This document shows positions 29,388-39,442 of a DNA stretch of 64,000 bases, in pieces. Made by a program: the position numbers and the translations under genes. The notes beneath the pieces are model-generated. The model saw only the letters and a list, made by a program, of their open reading frames with translations. It was not told the DNA's origin and did no database searches. The DNA comes from Thermogymnomonas acidicola JCM 13583 (lineage in GTDB: Archaea > Thermoplasmatota > Thermoplasmata > Thermoplasmatales > Thermoplasmataceae): NCBI RefSeq assembly GCF_001316105.1, contig NZ_BBCP01000001.1, positions 124,001 to 188,000 on the forward strand, written 5' to 3'. The first letter of the stretch is position 1. The number at the start of each line of letters is the position of its first letter.

Positions 29388-31021
29388 TCACGCAGCGTAT
29401 ATGCCCTCCTCCGCCACATACTTCTTCCTGGCCAGGTCAAGGAGCCTCTTTGTGAAGAGCAGGGAATAGGCCACAACCACCATTCCGAAGAGCAGAGAGG
29501 CCCAGGCCGCCAGTGCTATGTTCCCGTTTGACGTGGCAACGTCTATGACCTTCATGAGGCCCACAGATACCGTCAAGTTCTTGCCCGCCGCTATGCTCGG
29601 CCAGTACTCACCGATCATGAGGCCGCCCCCAGGCACTGTTCACCGTGGAGGATATGCCACTGACAAGGTAGGGCAGGGTGGACGGTATTATCACGTACCT
29701 GAGCCTCTGGAAGTATGAGAGGTTCAGGTTCCTCATGACCTCCCCGTACTCTGCCGGCATGGCCTTCACACCCATCCAGAAGCTGTAGAAGACGTAGTAG
29801 AAGGTGCTCACGAAGCCCAGGAATAGGACAAAGGCCTCATCCGTTAGTGGGCCGAAGAAGTAAGTGACTACCGGGTATACGCCGAGGAAGAGGAAGGGGG
29901 GGAAGTACGTCGGGGGGGCCGGGTAGGCACTCAGCGTCTGTATGAGCGGGACGCCTACGGCCTCTGCCCTGCTGTGCTGGGCCAGGTAGTACCCCAAGAA
30001 TATGGCTATCGCTGTGGAAACAAGAGATATGACTGCAACCCTCAAGTAGTCGTATGCCAGGCTCTCAAGCAGGAAAGGTGTCTCTCCGATAAGTGTGGAC
30101 CATGTCCTCGCGCTCACCCTCACTATCTCCGAATAGGAGCCGTAAACGATGAGGGCTAGGACCACGAAGCCCGTGGAGGCCCACACGTACCTGAGGTTGT
30201 GCACCCTCTTCTCCCTGTCAAAGTCGTCATCCTCAACTGGCCTCTGCGACCTGAATATGTTGTACCTGGCCAGTTTTGTGAGGGGGGTTCACGGAGGCGA
30301 TGGCGGAGAGCCTCAGTGTCTCCCGGACGTTGAGCCTGCCCCTCCTCACTATTGGCTGGTCGGTATCGAGGGTGTACTTGGCCACGGCGTACCTACTGAA
30401 CTGCCTGAGCCCCAGGACTATGGCTGCTATGAAAACCGCGAGGATGCCGAGTGCCGTCCAGACGAGGCTGTATGCCCCCGGCACTTACGTAACCGTTCAG
30501 GAGAGTTCCTATGCCGAAGGTCTGGTACGTGTGCACCCCAACGGAGAAGACCTCGCTCACCGTTATGTAGAAGAAACCGTCCGACACGCTGGGGAACAGG
30601 TTCGCTGCTATCCTCGGCACAGAGAAGGTATGTAGACGTTCCTCATCCTCTCGAAGAAGGTGAGCCTGTAGTTGTCGGATACCTCGATCATCTCCCTCGG
30701 AATGGTCTTGAAGGCCTGGTACTCGCCCATCCATATGTTCCAGACAACTGCGGTGAAGACGAGGAAGTCGGCGGCCAGTTCCACTCCCAGGGGGGGGCCA
30801 CCTATGCCCAGGACAAAGAGCGAGAGCACGACTGGGAAGAAGGAGATCACGGGCACAGATTCGAGCACCTCTATGAGTGGTATGTATACGTTCTCGAAGG
30901 TCTGGCTCTTCACTGCCGCATACGAGAGGAACCACCCGGTGACTATGGAGAGGAGCATCAGGCCGAGCACACGCCCCGAGGTGGCGGCCGTTGCGGCAAT
31001 GATCAGGAGTATCTGGTTCAT
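29388..31021 (-). CDS. ABC transporter permease, two permease units fused
   Basis: About 545 residues containing two BPD_transp_1-type permease units. The first (from ATG 31021, MNQILLIIAATA) carries an EAA-like loop near EYQAFKTIPREMIEVSDNYRLTFF; the second (about 30200-29388) has a matching loop MPAEYGEVMRNLNLSYFQRL. Each has about six hydrophobic segments. This fused arrangement belongs to the nitrate/sulfonate/taurine import group. Frame breaks near 30630, 30485, 30290 and 29635. It overlaps the ATPase stop by 4 nt. No substrate-binding protein gene is adjacent. Confidence 0.8.
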
Positions 31022-31807
31022 CTCCTCTCCCTCGTGAGGTAACCGTAAAGGAGGTCAAGGTACCTGTCAAACTCCGGGTTCCTGGGGCTCCTGGGCCTGG
31101 GCATCCTGACGTCCACAGTTGCCACGATCGTGGCCGGAGACCCGTTTACAACGTATATCCTGTCCGACAGCTCGAGCACCTCGGTCAGGTTGTGGGACAC
31201 CATTATGACGCTGCGCAGGGGGTTGTCCTCGCTGAAGAGTATGTTGTATATATCCTGCCTGAGACCCTCCGCTGTGAGCTCGTCAAGGTGTGCGAACGGT
31301 TCGTCCATTAGCAGCACTGCCGGGTCGGCTGCAAGTGCCCTGGCCACAGCCACCCTCTGCCTCATCCCTCCGCTCATCTCCTTGGGGTAGAGGTCCTCAA
31401 ACCCCCCCTGCAGGCCAACCCTCTCCAGTGCCTGCCTAGCCACCTCCCTTGCCTCCTCCTTGCTCATCCTCTTCGGCTTCAGTGCAAGCATCACATTCTC
31501 GAGGGCAGTCATCCAGGGAAAGGTGACGATGGACTGGTGGACGAGTATTACCCTGGGTGTCGGCCTCAGTATCCTCCTGCCCTCGAGGTAGACTTCTCCA
31601 GATGTCGGCTTCAGGAACCCCCCCGATGAGCCTGAGCAGAGTGGACTTGCCGACACCGGATGGGCCAACTATGGAGACGAACTGCTTCTCGCCCGCGGTG
31701 AGGTTAACGTTCGTGAAGACCCTGAAACCGTTCTCATAAACAAACTCGAGGTTCCTGACCTCAATCGTTGTTCCACTGTCCTCACCAGAGCGGTATGGGC
31801 ATATCAT
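31018..31807 (-). CDS. ABC transporter ATP-binding protein, SsuB/TauB/NrtD type
   Basis: About 263 residues. Walker A IVGPSGVGKSTLLRLIGG, Q-loop VHQSIVTFPWMTALENV, signature MSGGMRQRVAVARALA, Walker B VLLMDEPFAHLD and the switch His MVSHNLTEVLEL are all present. Best match by motif is the nitrate/sulfonate/aliphatic import ATPase class. One frame break near 31617 at a C6/C7 tract. ATG 31807. First gene of the importer operon; substrate unknown. Confidence 0.88.
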
Positions 31808-32041
31808 ATAAAACTGTTACACACATTGTAGTTGTGGTGTATACATAAAAGCAAAATAGATGGAATACAGGCACTCCGTCAGGGTATAAGTGTGCGGTTG
31901 GAAACATGCACTCTCCCACCGTTTTCCCCTTTACAGTGCCCGCATCTGTAGGATACCGACTGTGGCAGGCTTCACTACAATGTCCGCACAGGACATGGCT
32001 GCCCATGGGAGAATGTTTAACCCTGCAGGCGATACAAGGGC

Positions 32042-33021
32042 GTGGTTTTCCCTGTATTTGACACCGGCGTCTGGATAAGGGGGCCACAGGGCAAGGTTTG
32101 ACCTCTCGCAGAGCGGTATGGCTGGGAGGACGGGGGGGATCGAGCGTTACCTGGCCGCAGGAACTGCAAGTGAGGAGCAGGTGAGGGAGGAGTTCTCGTC
32201 CATATACGGTGTGGACCCGTCAGGTGTTGTGGTGACGCACGGTGCCACGGAGGGCGTCTTCCTGGTGGCACTGGCCCTCAGGCTGTCCGGCAAGGAGACA
32301 TTCACGGCTCCAAGGCCGGAATACGAACTGATGTTCAAGGCCCCCCCCGCCATATCGGGAATGAGGGAGGAAAACGGCGGGGGGGTCACCTTCGCAAGCA
32401 ACCCCAACAACCCCCCCACGGGTGCATTCAGGCAAGCATTCAGGGGGGGCAACGCGGTCGTCGATGAGACATTCCTGATGTTCCACACTGACCCGGGGAA
32501 GGTCAGGTACGCGGGTGACGTGTTCAGGGTCACCACGCTCACAAAGTTCTTCGGCGCTGACGACGTAAGGGTGGGCTTCATAGTCTGCCCGGACACGGAG
32601 ATGAGGAGGAGGATAGAGGGGGGGCTCAGGGGGCCTTGTCTGGGAAAACATGCCTTCCATGTCCCTGGGATCCGCGCTCAGGATCCTGAAGGACTACGAC
32701 AACATCGCCTCCACTGTCAGGCCCATGGTCAGGAAGAACCTCTCTTACATGGTGAGCCACACTGGCAGGCTGAGGTTCTACAAAAAAATCGAACCAGTAT
32801 CCGTCCCGGTCACGTTCGTGGACTATTCCAGCTACACTGACGCCGCGCCGGAGGAGGTGTGCGAGTACCTCTGGGGCAGGGGGTGTCTCTGTGGTGCCCG
32901 GGAGCATCTTCGGTGCCAGTGGCCCCCCCAACTTCAGGGTCTGCGCCACAAGGGAGGACTTCCCGGAGGCATTCGAGGCCCTGAAGGGGGGGCGCTGGAG
33001 GACTTCCCTCCTACTCCCTGA
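32042..33021 (+). CDS. PLP-dependent aminotransferase, class I/II
   Basis: About 325 residues. The PLP fold is clear: VVVTHGATEGVFLVALAL, SNPNNPPTG (family NPNNPTG, one extra Pro), VVDETFLMF, and LTKFFGADDVRVGF with the Schiff-base Lys. Short size and the LTKxFGxxxVRxGF pattern resemble histidinol-phosphate aminotransferase and threonine-phosphate decarboxylase, so HisC- or CobD-like, or an aromatic aminotransferase. GTG 32042 is used if the G5 near 32083 is read as G4. Further breaks near 32637 and 32885. The end overlaps the convergent esterase gene. Confidence 0.8.
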
Positions 33022-33953
33022 GCCTCGAGCCAATCAGTGAGGACACCATCCTGAGCGTGTCCTCGGCCGCCCTGGATATGTAGAAAGCGCTGGAGAGGAA
33101 GCCGTGGACCATGCCTGACACCCGGATGGCGGTGACGTTGACGCCATGCCTCCTCAGCCTCTCTGCATAAGTCTCACCCTGATCCCTGAGCGGGTCATAC
33201 TCCGCTGTCACAATCACCGCGTCTGCCAGGCCCGACAGGTCAGGAAGCAGTATGGGCGAGAACCTGGGGGGGTCGAGGGCGTCCTGGGGGGGCCATTCAG
33301 GTACTGGTCGGAGAACCATGACATCAGGTCGTGCGTGAGTATCAGGCCATCCCCCCCGTACTCCCTGTACGATTCGGACGCGAAGTCAGGGCCCACAACC
33401 GGTAGAACAGGGCCTGGAGCCTGGGCTGCCTGAGGCCCCTCATCTTTGCCATTGCGCAGGCCACGGCTGTGAGGTTTCCGCCTGCACTGTCCCCAGCTAT
33501 GCATATCCTCTCGCTACTGATGCCGAAGTCAGGGGGGGAGTGCTCCATGAGGTAGGCATAGGAATCTATGGCGTCCTCAGCCGCTGCGGGGGGGAACTTG
33601 CTCTCCGGAGCGAGCCTGTAGTCAACAGAGAACACCTTTGCACCTGAGTGCTTCGCCATGTACCTGCACATGGCATCATGCGTCTCTATACTGCCGAGCA
33701 CAAACCCACCACCGTGCAGGTAGAGGATGGCACAGTCGCTCCCAGCATCATCGTAGATCCTGACCTTGAGGTCCCTGCCAGGGAGCCTGAAAACAGTGTC
33801 CCTGACGCTCCTCACACTTATCTCCGGCACCTGGGACACGGCCAGCCGCTCCATGGATCTTATCCTGTCCAGCGGCGTTGTCCTGGGATCCGGCATGGGG
33901 GGGTTGTTCTCAAGGATCTTCAGCATGTTCCTTATCTGCGGGTCCAATGTCAT
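33011..33953 (-). CDS. Carboxylesterase, hormone-sensitive lipase family
   Basis: About 314 residues. Oxyanion motif YLHGGGFVLGS, nucleophile IAGDSAGGNL, acid AEYDPLRDQGE and His VHGFLS are the full catalytic set of the HSL group of alpha/beta hydrolases, common and thermostable in archaea. Likely cleaves short-chain acyl esters; natural substrate unknown. Frame breaks near 33390 and 33260. ATG 33953 with a TATA-like AGTAGATAAGG about 25 nt upstream on the minus strand. Confidence 0.88.
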
Positions 33954-34026
33954 GACCTGAAATATGCCATTCTGGCCTTATCTACTTTTCCAGTATCGAT
34001 AAAGGGCAGTGAAAGGTTTATTAACA

Positions 34027-34122
34027 ATGGTATGCTATAGCCTACCAGTGTTGCCCACGGTAACAGAAGAGGTGTCCTGCGTTCTCTTATTACACTCTGG
34101 CAGGCACCATCCTGTACCGTAA
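34027..34122 (+). CDS. Candidate leucine leader peptide upstream of leuA
   Basis: A 31-codon frame ATG 34027 to TAA 34122 with five Leu codons, three of them consecutive (CTC TTA TTA at 34084-34092) after a Val codon. TTA is rarely used by the genes around it. An in-frame GTG at 34048 would fit the TATA-like GTTTATTAA (34015-34023) as a leaderless start. It stops 13 nt before leuA. This layout recalls bacterial leu leaders; such control is not established in this lineage, so this is inference. Confidence 0.35.
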   Translation: MVCYSLPVLPTVTEEVSCVLLLHSGRHHPVP

Positions 34123-34141
34123 CTGAGGGCAAGAGGTGGTG
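34105..34141 (+). promoter_or_regulatory. Hairpin masking the leuA start
   Basis: CACCATC (34105-34111, inside the end of the candidate leader frame) can pair with GGTGGTG (34135-34141; one G-T wobble), a stem that contains the leuA initiator GTG 34136 and the purine-rich GAGG before it. A ribosome translating or stalled on the upstream frame would affect this stem. Confidence 0.35.
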
Positions 34142-35344
34142 TCTGTGTTTTCGGGCGGTGAAGGAAGAGAGGATAGTGTACAGAGTTACCGGATATGGAG
34201 CCCCTGGTACGTGAAGAGGGACTGCGGCCGCGTCGTGGTCTTCGATACCACGCTCAGGGACGGGGGGGAGCAGACTCCGGGCGTCGCCTTCGGTGCCAGG
34301 GACAAGGTGGAGATAGCATCGGCTCTGGAGGAAGCTGGTGTTGATATAATAGAGGCAGGCTTTCCCGCGGTATCAGAGGAAGAGATGGACGCCGTGGCAC
34401 AGGTGGCCTCCACCGTGTCAAGGTCCGAGGTGGCGGCACTGGCCCGGTGCAATACAGGGGATATCGAGAGGGCCATAAATTCAGGGGCTTCCCTGGTGCA
34501 TGTATTTATAGCCACATCGGATACGCATATGCATTACAAGCTGCGCATGAACAGGGATCAGGTGATATCCAGGATAAGGGATTCAGTGGAGAGGTGCTCG
34601 TCCTCTGGCATAGGCACCATGTTCTCGCCCGAGGACGCCACAAGGTCCGACAGGGAGTTCCTCTTCAGGGCAATTGCAACTGCCGTGGAAGCAGGGGGGG
34701 CCAGGTGGATTAACATACCCGACACCGTGGGCGTCATGTTCCCCCCCTCGTCCATGTTCGAGATGGTCAGGGAGGTGCACTCCGCGTTCAGCACCGATCT
34801 ATCAGTGCACTGCCACAACGACTTCGGCCTCGCCACAGCGAACACGCTGTTCGGCATAGCCGCCGGGGCCAGGCAGATGCAGGTAACGGTCAATGGCATT
34901 GGCGAGAGGGCAGGCAACGCCTCGCTCGAGGAGTGTGTCCTCGGGGGGGCAGAGGCTTTCCTGGGCTGCAGGACAGGCATAAGGAAGGACAGGCTCTACG
35001 ATCTCTCCCGCCTGGTGGCGGAGAAGTCCGGTGTACCGGTGCAGCCCAACAGGGCCATAGTGGGGGGGCAGAACTCCTTCTCCCACGAGGCGGGCATACA
35101 CGTGCATGGCGTCATAAACGAGCCTTCGACCTACGAGGCCTTCGACCCAGCCATCGTCGGGCGGAGGAGGGAGGTGGTCTTCGGGAAGCACTCCGGCATA
35201 AACGCAGTGATATGGGCCTTCAGGAACAGGGGGGGAATGGAGATTGACGAGGAGGAGGCGAGGGCAGTCCTGCGCTCCATAAAGGCATCAGGTGGGCGGA
35301 TCACGGAGGATGAGGTCGTGGAGAGGTTTGAGAGTGCGAGGTGA
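34136..35344 (+). CDS. leuA: 2-isopropylmalate synthase or citramalate synthase family
   Basis: 402 residues, intact. Claisen condensation of acetyl-CoA with a 2-keto acid, here most likely ketoisovalerate because leuC-leuD-leuB follow. Motifs: VVVFDTTLRDGGEQTPGV (family LRDGEQTPG, extra Gly from a G7 at 34262-34268), AGFPAVSEEE, VHCHNDFGLATAN with the metal His-x-His-Asn, and EAGIHVHGV. It ends at about residue 400 without the C-terminal leucine-sensing domain of full LeuA, so feedback control by that route is absent; citramalate synthase remains possible. Confidence 0.88.
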   Translation: MVSVFSGGEGREDSVQSYRIWSPWYVKRDCGRVVVFDTTLRDGGEQTPGVAFGARDKVEIASALEEAGVDIIEAGFPAVSEEEMDAVAQVASTVSRSEVAALARCNTGDIERAINSGASLVHVFIATSDTHMHYKLRMNRDQVISRIRDSVERCSSSGIGTMFSPEDATRSDREFLFRAIATAVEAGGARWINIPDTVGVMFPPSSMFEMVREVHSAFSTDLSVHCHNDFGLATANTLFGIAAGARQMQVTVNGIGERAGNASLEECVLGGAEAFLGCRTGIRKDRLYDLSRLVAEKSGVPVQPNRAIVGGQNSFSHEAGIHVHGVINEPSTYEAFDPAIVGRRREVVFGKHSGINAVIWAFRNRGGMEIDEEEARAVLRSIKASGGRITEDEVVERFESAR

Positions 35345-36627
35345 TTGTGTTGGGAAAGACGGTTGCAGAGAAGGTTTTCTCGGCCCATTCTGGCACTGAT
35401 GCCTACGCTGGCGATTTTGTGGAGGCGGAAGTAGACTACGTGATGGCCAACGACATCACAGGTGCGCCGGCCATAGAAGCCTTCAACAGCTGGGCATGGA
35501 GCCAATAAGGGAGAAGATCGTGCTGATACCTGACCACTTTGTCCCGGCCAAGGACATAGCGAGCGCCATACAGGCCAGGAAGCTCCGGGACTTCGTGTGG
35601 AAGTACGGCATAGAGAACTACTTCGAGGTGGGGGGGCGCGGAGGGGGGGTGTGCCACCAGGTGATGATGGAACAAGGGTTCGCTGCGCCTGGAAGGCTCA
35701 TAGCTGGCGCGGATTCCCACACATGCACATACGGTGCCCTGGGGGCAATATCTGTGGGCATAGGCAGCACCGAAGCGGGTGTGATATTCGCCACGGGCCG
35801 CATGTGGTTTCGCGTGCCCCAGAGTATGAGGTTCCAGGTAGATGGCGAGCCGGACCCATACGTTGAGGGGGGGAAGGACATAATACTCAGGGTCATATCC
35901 GAGATCGGGGGGGTGGAGGGTGCACGCTACAGGTCGATGGAATTCTACGGCAGCACCATATCGCTCCTCGACGTTGCTGAGAGGATGACCATTGCGAACA
36001 TGACCACTGAGGCCGGAGCCAAGTGCGCCTATGTGCATGTCGACAAGAAGACGCATGAGTACCTAAGGGGGGGCCGTGTGAGGGGGCACGTACAGGGAGG
36101 TATCTGCAGACTCGGACGCTGAGTATGTCAGCGACATCCACATAGATGCCACAGAGCTCGAGCCTCAGGTGGCCCTACCAGGCTCGCCGGACAACGTGAG
36201 GCCGGTGAGCGAGGTCGATGACCACATAGACCAGGCATACATCGGTTCGTGCACTAACGGCCGGCTGGAGGACATAAGGAAGGCAGCGGAGATCCTGAGG
36301 GGGGGCAGGAAGGTTCACCCTTCGGTTAGGCTCATCGTGGTGCCATCGAGCCAGAGGGTCTATGAGGACGCCATAAGGGAGGGCCTGGCAGAAATAATCG
36401 TGGAGGCGGGTGGCTTCTTCTCCGGCCCGACCTGCGGCGCGTGCCTTGGCGGCTACATGGGTGTCCTCGGGCCAGGGGGGGAGGTGTGCATATCAAGCAC
36501 GAACAGGAACTTCCTGGGCAGGATGGGTGACAGGGACTCGAAGGTCTACCTGGCGAACCCGTCTGTGGTGGCTGCGAGCGCAGTTGCAGGCAGAATAGTG
36601 AAGCCAGAGGAGGTGCTGGCCAGATGA
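35341..36627 (+). CDS. leuC: 3-isopropylmalate dehydratase large subunit
   Basis: Aconitase-fold enzyme isomerising 2- to 3-isopropylmalate with a 4Fe-4S cluster. [15 protein letters not shown] near the N-terminus, [16 protein letters not shown] with the first cluster Cys, then [12 protein letters not shown] and [11 protein letters not shown] with the other two. About 428 residues, typical for the archaeal LeuC/HacA type. GTG 35341 overlaps the leuA stop. Frame breaks near 35492 (C lost from AACAGCCTGGG) and near 36090. Extra Gly occur in [12 protein letters not shown]. Confidence 0.92.
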
Positions 36628-37116
36628 TCATGGAAGGCAGGGTGTGGAAGCTCGGTGACAACATAGACACAGACCAGATAATACCTGCCAGGTACCTTGT
36701 CACATCTGACAGGAAGAAGCTGGCGGAACACATACTGGAATACACTGTCCCGGAAATGAGGGGGGGTGCTGTGAGGCCAGGAGACATCATCGTGGCGGGC
36801 AGGAACTTCGGGTCAGGGTCGAGCAGGGAGCACGCTGTGCTGGCCATCCAGGGCGCTGGCATATCCTGCGTGGTGGCGAAGAGCTTTGCGAGGATATTCT
36901 ACAGGAACTCCATAAACCTGGGCCTTCCGGTGATAGAGGCTGATGTTGATGTTGAGCAGGGGGACACCATAAGGGTTGACACTGACCAAGGCACCATAGA
37001 TACCCCCCCCAGGGGGCAGGTACACGTTCAGCCCGTACCCGGAGTTCATAGCCGGGATAATAAGGGCAGGCGGCCTCATAAACTACGTGAAGGGTGGCGG
37101 GCTACGCTCAAGGTAG
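36624..37116 (+). CDS. leuD: 3-isopropylmalate dehydratase small subunit
   Basis: Swivel domain partner of LeuC, about 164 residues. [34 protein letters not shown] and [20 protein letters not shown] are the diagnostic motifs. ATG 36624 overlaps the leuC stop. The frame breaks at the C7 near 37005; afterwards [15 protein letters not shown] and VKGGGL give the normal C-terminus with TAG at 37116, which overlaps the beginning of leuB. Confidence 0.92.
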
Positions 37117-38168
37117 CGGTCATCCCGGGGGACGGCATTGGCAAGGAGACGGTGCCAATGGCCGTAGAGATGATGTCAGAGATGCTGGAGAACGTGGACT
37201 TCCAGGAATTCGGGGATCTCTTCGCAAAGGTACCTGGAGAGCGGCACGGTGATGAAGGAGGAAGAGGTGGAGGAGATCAGGAAGAAGGACGCGGTGCTCT
37301 TTGGCGCCATAGGCGATCCCAGGGTGAGGCCCGGCATCATGGAGAGGGGGCGTGATCCTGAACCTGAGGGCCACCCTGGACCTCTTCGCCAACGTAAGAC
37401 CTGTCCGCTCCTTTGTCACAGGCAGGGAACTGGTGGTGTTCAGGGAGAACACCCAGGAGTTCTACGTGGGCATAGGAGGGGGGGACAGGAGTGGCATCGA
37501 GCGGCCACTGGGCCTGTACGGCTGCGAGGGCACAATCGGCGTGCGCCTCTCGGTACGGGGGGGAAACATGGCTTTCGACATCGGCATCATGTCAGAGGCC
37601 CACCTGAGGAGGTTCTTCTCCAGGCTCAGCATCTACAGGGGGGGCAGGAAAATCACCGTGACAGACAAGGCGAACGCGGTGCCGAACATGTATTCCCTGT
37701 GGAGGAGCGTGGCTGCAGAGGTCCTGCAGAGGGATGGATTCGAGTTCACCTTCCAGTATGCAGATTCTGTTGCCTACGACATGGCCAGGAACCCTGAGAA
37801 GTATGAGGTCATAGTGGCGCCTAACCTGTACGGGGGGGACATACTCTCTGACCTGGCTGCTGGCCTATTCCATGGCCTCGGCTTTGCTCCAAGCGCAAAC
37901 ATAGGCGACAGAAGGCCAGGCCTTTTCGAACCTGTGCATGGCTCCGCACCAGACATAGCAGGGAAGGACATAGCGAACCCGTTTGCTACAATCCTCGCCG
38001 CATCCATGCTCCTGGAGTACAACGGGCATCCAGGACTGTCAAAGGCAATAAACGACTGCGTTGCAGAGTGCTACAGGTCCCGGATACTGACACCGGATGC
38101 GGGGGGGAAAAATGAGGAGTTCCGAGGTCTTCAGGGAATTCATGAAAAAACTGAGGGGCGCAGTATGA
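37104..38168 (+). CDS. leuB: 3-isopropylmalate dehydrogenase
   Basis: Oxidative decarboxylation step of leucine synthesis. [76 protein letters not shown] and [11 protein letters not shown] are all present. About 350 residues. No ATG, GTG or TTG precedes the first conserved residues in frame; only ACG 37104 is available, so a sequence error or an unusual start is likely. Breaks near 37232, 37345 and 38110 (A5 for A4). The last codons end 1 nt before the convergent ilvC stop. Confidence 0.88.
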
Positions 38169-39197
38169 CTACGTCCTGGCACTGGCCCTCTCCTTCACGG
38201 GCCTGAACATGGCCCTTATCTCCTTCCCTATGACCTCTATCTGCTCCTTTCTCGCCTTCTCCCTCATGGCATCGAGGTTCTTCTGCCCTGAGTAGTATTC
38301 GTCCATCCACTCCTTCGCAAAGGAGCCGTCCTTGATGTCCCTGAGTATCCTGTCCATGGCTGCCTCGTAGTGCTCGTCTATGACCCTTCCACCCCCCCTG
38401 GTCCTCCCGCCGTACTCCGCTGTGTTGCTGACGCCGTCCCACATGTTCTCAATGCCTCCCGCCTGTATGAGGTCAACGATGAGCTTCATCTCGTGGAGCA
38501 CCTCGAAGTAGGCTATCTCCGGCTGGTAGCCCCCCCTGGAGACCAGGAAATCGAAGGCCCTCTTTATGAGCTGCGAAATGCCGCCGCAGAGCACAACTTG
38601 CTCGCCGAACAGGTCTGTCTCGGTCTCCTCAGTGAAGGTCGTCCTTATGACCCCCCCTGCCCTGGTCGCACCGATCCCCCCCTTCGCTATGGCCATGGCG
38701 GTCTGGAATGCCTTACCTGTATAGTCCTGCTCCACTGCGACCAGCGATGGTGTGCCGAACCCTTCCAGGAACGTCTTCCTCACCATGGCCCCCCCGGGCG
38801 CCTTGGGTGCCACCATGATCACGTCCACGTTCGCCGGTGGGACGATCCTCCTGAACCTTATGTTGAAGCCATGGGCGAACTCCAGGGTCTTGCCCTCTGT
38901 GAGGTGGGGCATTATGCTCTCCCTGTAGACCCTTTCCTGGGTCTCGTCAGGGATGAGCACCATGATCACGTCCCCCCCAGCATCTGCCGCCTCGCTGATC
39001 TCCATGGGCTCGAAGCCGTCGTCCCTGGCCTGCCTGTAGCTCTCGCCATTTTTCCTGACGCCAACTATCACGTCCACCCCGGAATCCCTGAGGTTCAGGG
39101 CCTGCGCCCTTCCCTGGATGCCGTAACCTATGACGGCCACAGTCTTTCCATCAAGGTATTTCATGTCCGCGTCCTTTTCCGTAAGCACGTTCACCAT
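38169..39197 (-). CDS. ilvC: Ketol-acid reductoisomerase, class I
   Basis: NADPH-dependent second enzyme of valine/isoleucine synthesis. 342 residues, intact from ATG 39197. N-terminal Rossmann motif VAVIGYGIQGRAQALNLRDSG, VIMVAPKAPGGAMVR (family APKxPGxxVR), and the knotted C-terminal domain with TETDLFGEQVVLCGG and YFEVLHEMKLIVDLI holding the acidic Mg ligands. C7 tracts on the plus strand insert Gly at APGGAMV, RAGGVI, SRGGYQPE and TRGGGRV. Third gene of ilvB-ilvN-ilvC. Confidence 0.95.
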   Translation of the reverse strand: MVNVLTEKDADMKYLDGKTVAVIGYGIQGRAQALNLRDSGVDVIVGVRKNGESYRQARDDGFEPMEISEAADAGGDVIMVLIPDETQERVYRESIMPHLTEGKTLEFAHGFNIRFRRIVPPANVDVIMVAPKAPGGAMVRKTFLEGFGTPSLVAVEQDYTGKAFQTAMAIAKGGIGATRAGGVIRTTFTEETETDLFGEQVVLCGGISQLIKRAFDFLVSRGGYQPEIAYFEVLHEMKLIVDLIQAGGIENMWDGVSNTAEYGGRTRGGGRVIDEHYEAAMDRILRDIKDGSFAKEWMDEYYSGQKNLDAMREKARKEQIEVIGKEIRAMFRPVKERASART

Positions 39198-39442
39198 GCC
39201 CTTTCCTCCTCCCTTACAAGGTCGTTCACAACGCTCACGTCCACAACACCGCTGATCCTCCTGAGGTGCTTCAGCACCTTCTCTGTATCTTCCCACCTGT
39301 ACGGCTCTATCTCTATCCTCACCATCCCGCCTTCCTCCTCGTACTTGAGACTCCTCATCTCTATGTTCCTCCTGGAGAACTCAAAATACGTCCTCTGGAG
39401 CACTCCATCCTCCTTATTGGCTGAAACCAGCAACTTCACCAT
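39191..39442 (-). CDS. ilvN: Acetolactate synthase small (ACT) subunit
   Basis: 83 residues, one ACT domain: [27 protein letters not shown] followed by a beta strand MVRIEIEP and a helix with VLKHLRRISGVVDV. It is the regulatory subunit that confers valine feedback on IlvB. It is shorter than bacterial IlvH (no C-terminal domain). It overlaps ilvB by 29 nt and ilvC by 7 nt, so the three are translated as a unit. Confidence 0.85.
   Translation of the reverse strand: MVKLLVSANKEDGVLQRTYFEFSRRNIEMRSLKYEEEGGMVRIEIEPYRWEDTEKVLKHLRRISGVVDVSVVNDLVREEERAW

Noticed and set aside
36955-36970. Further tract expansion in leuD
   Set aside because: The G5 at the end of VEQGDTI is exactly what the family sequence needs, so this run is normal; it shows the effect is not universal.
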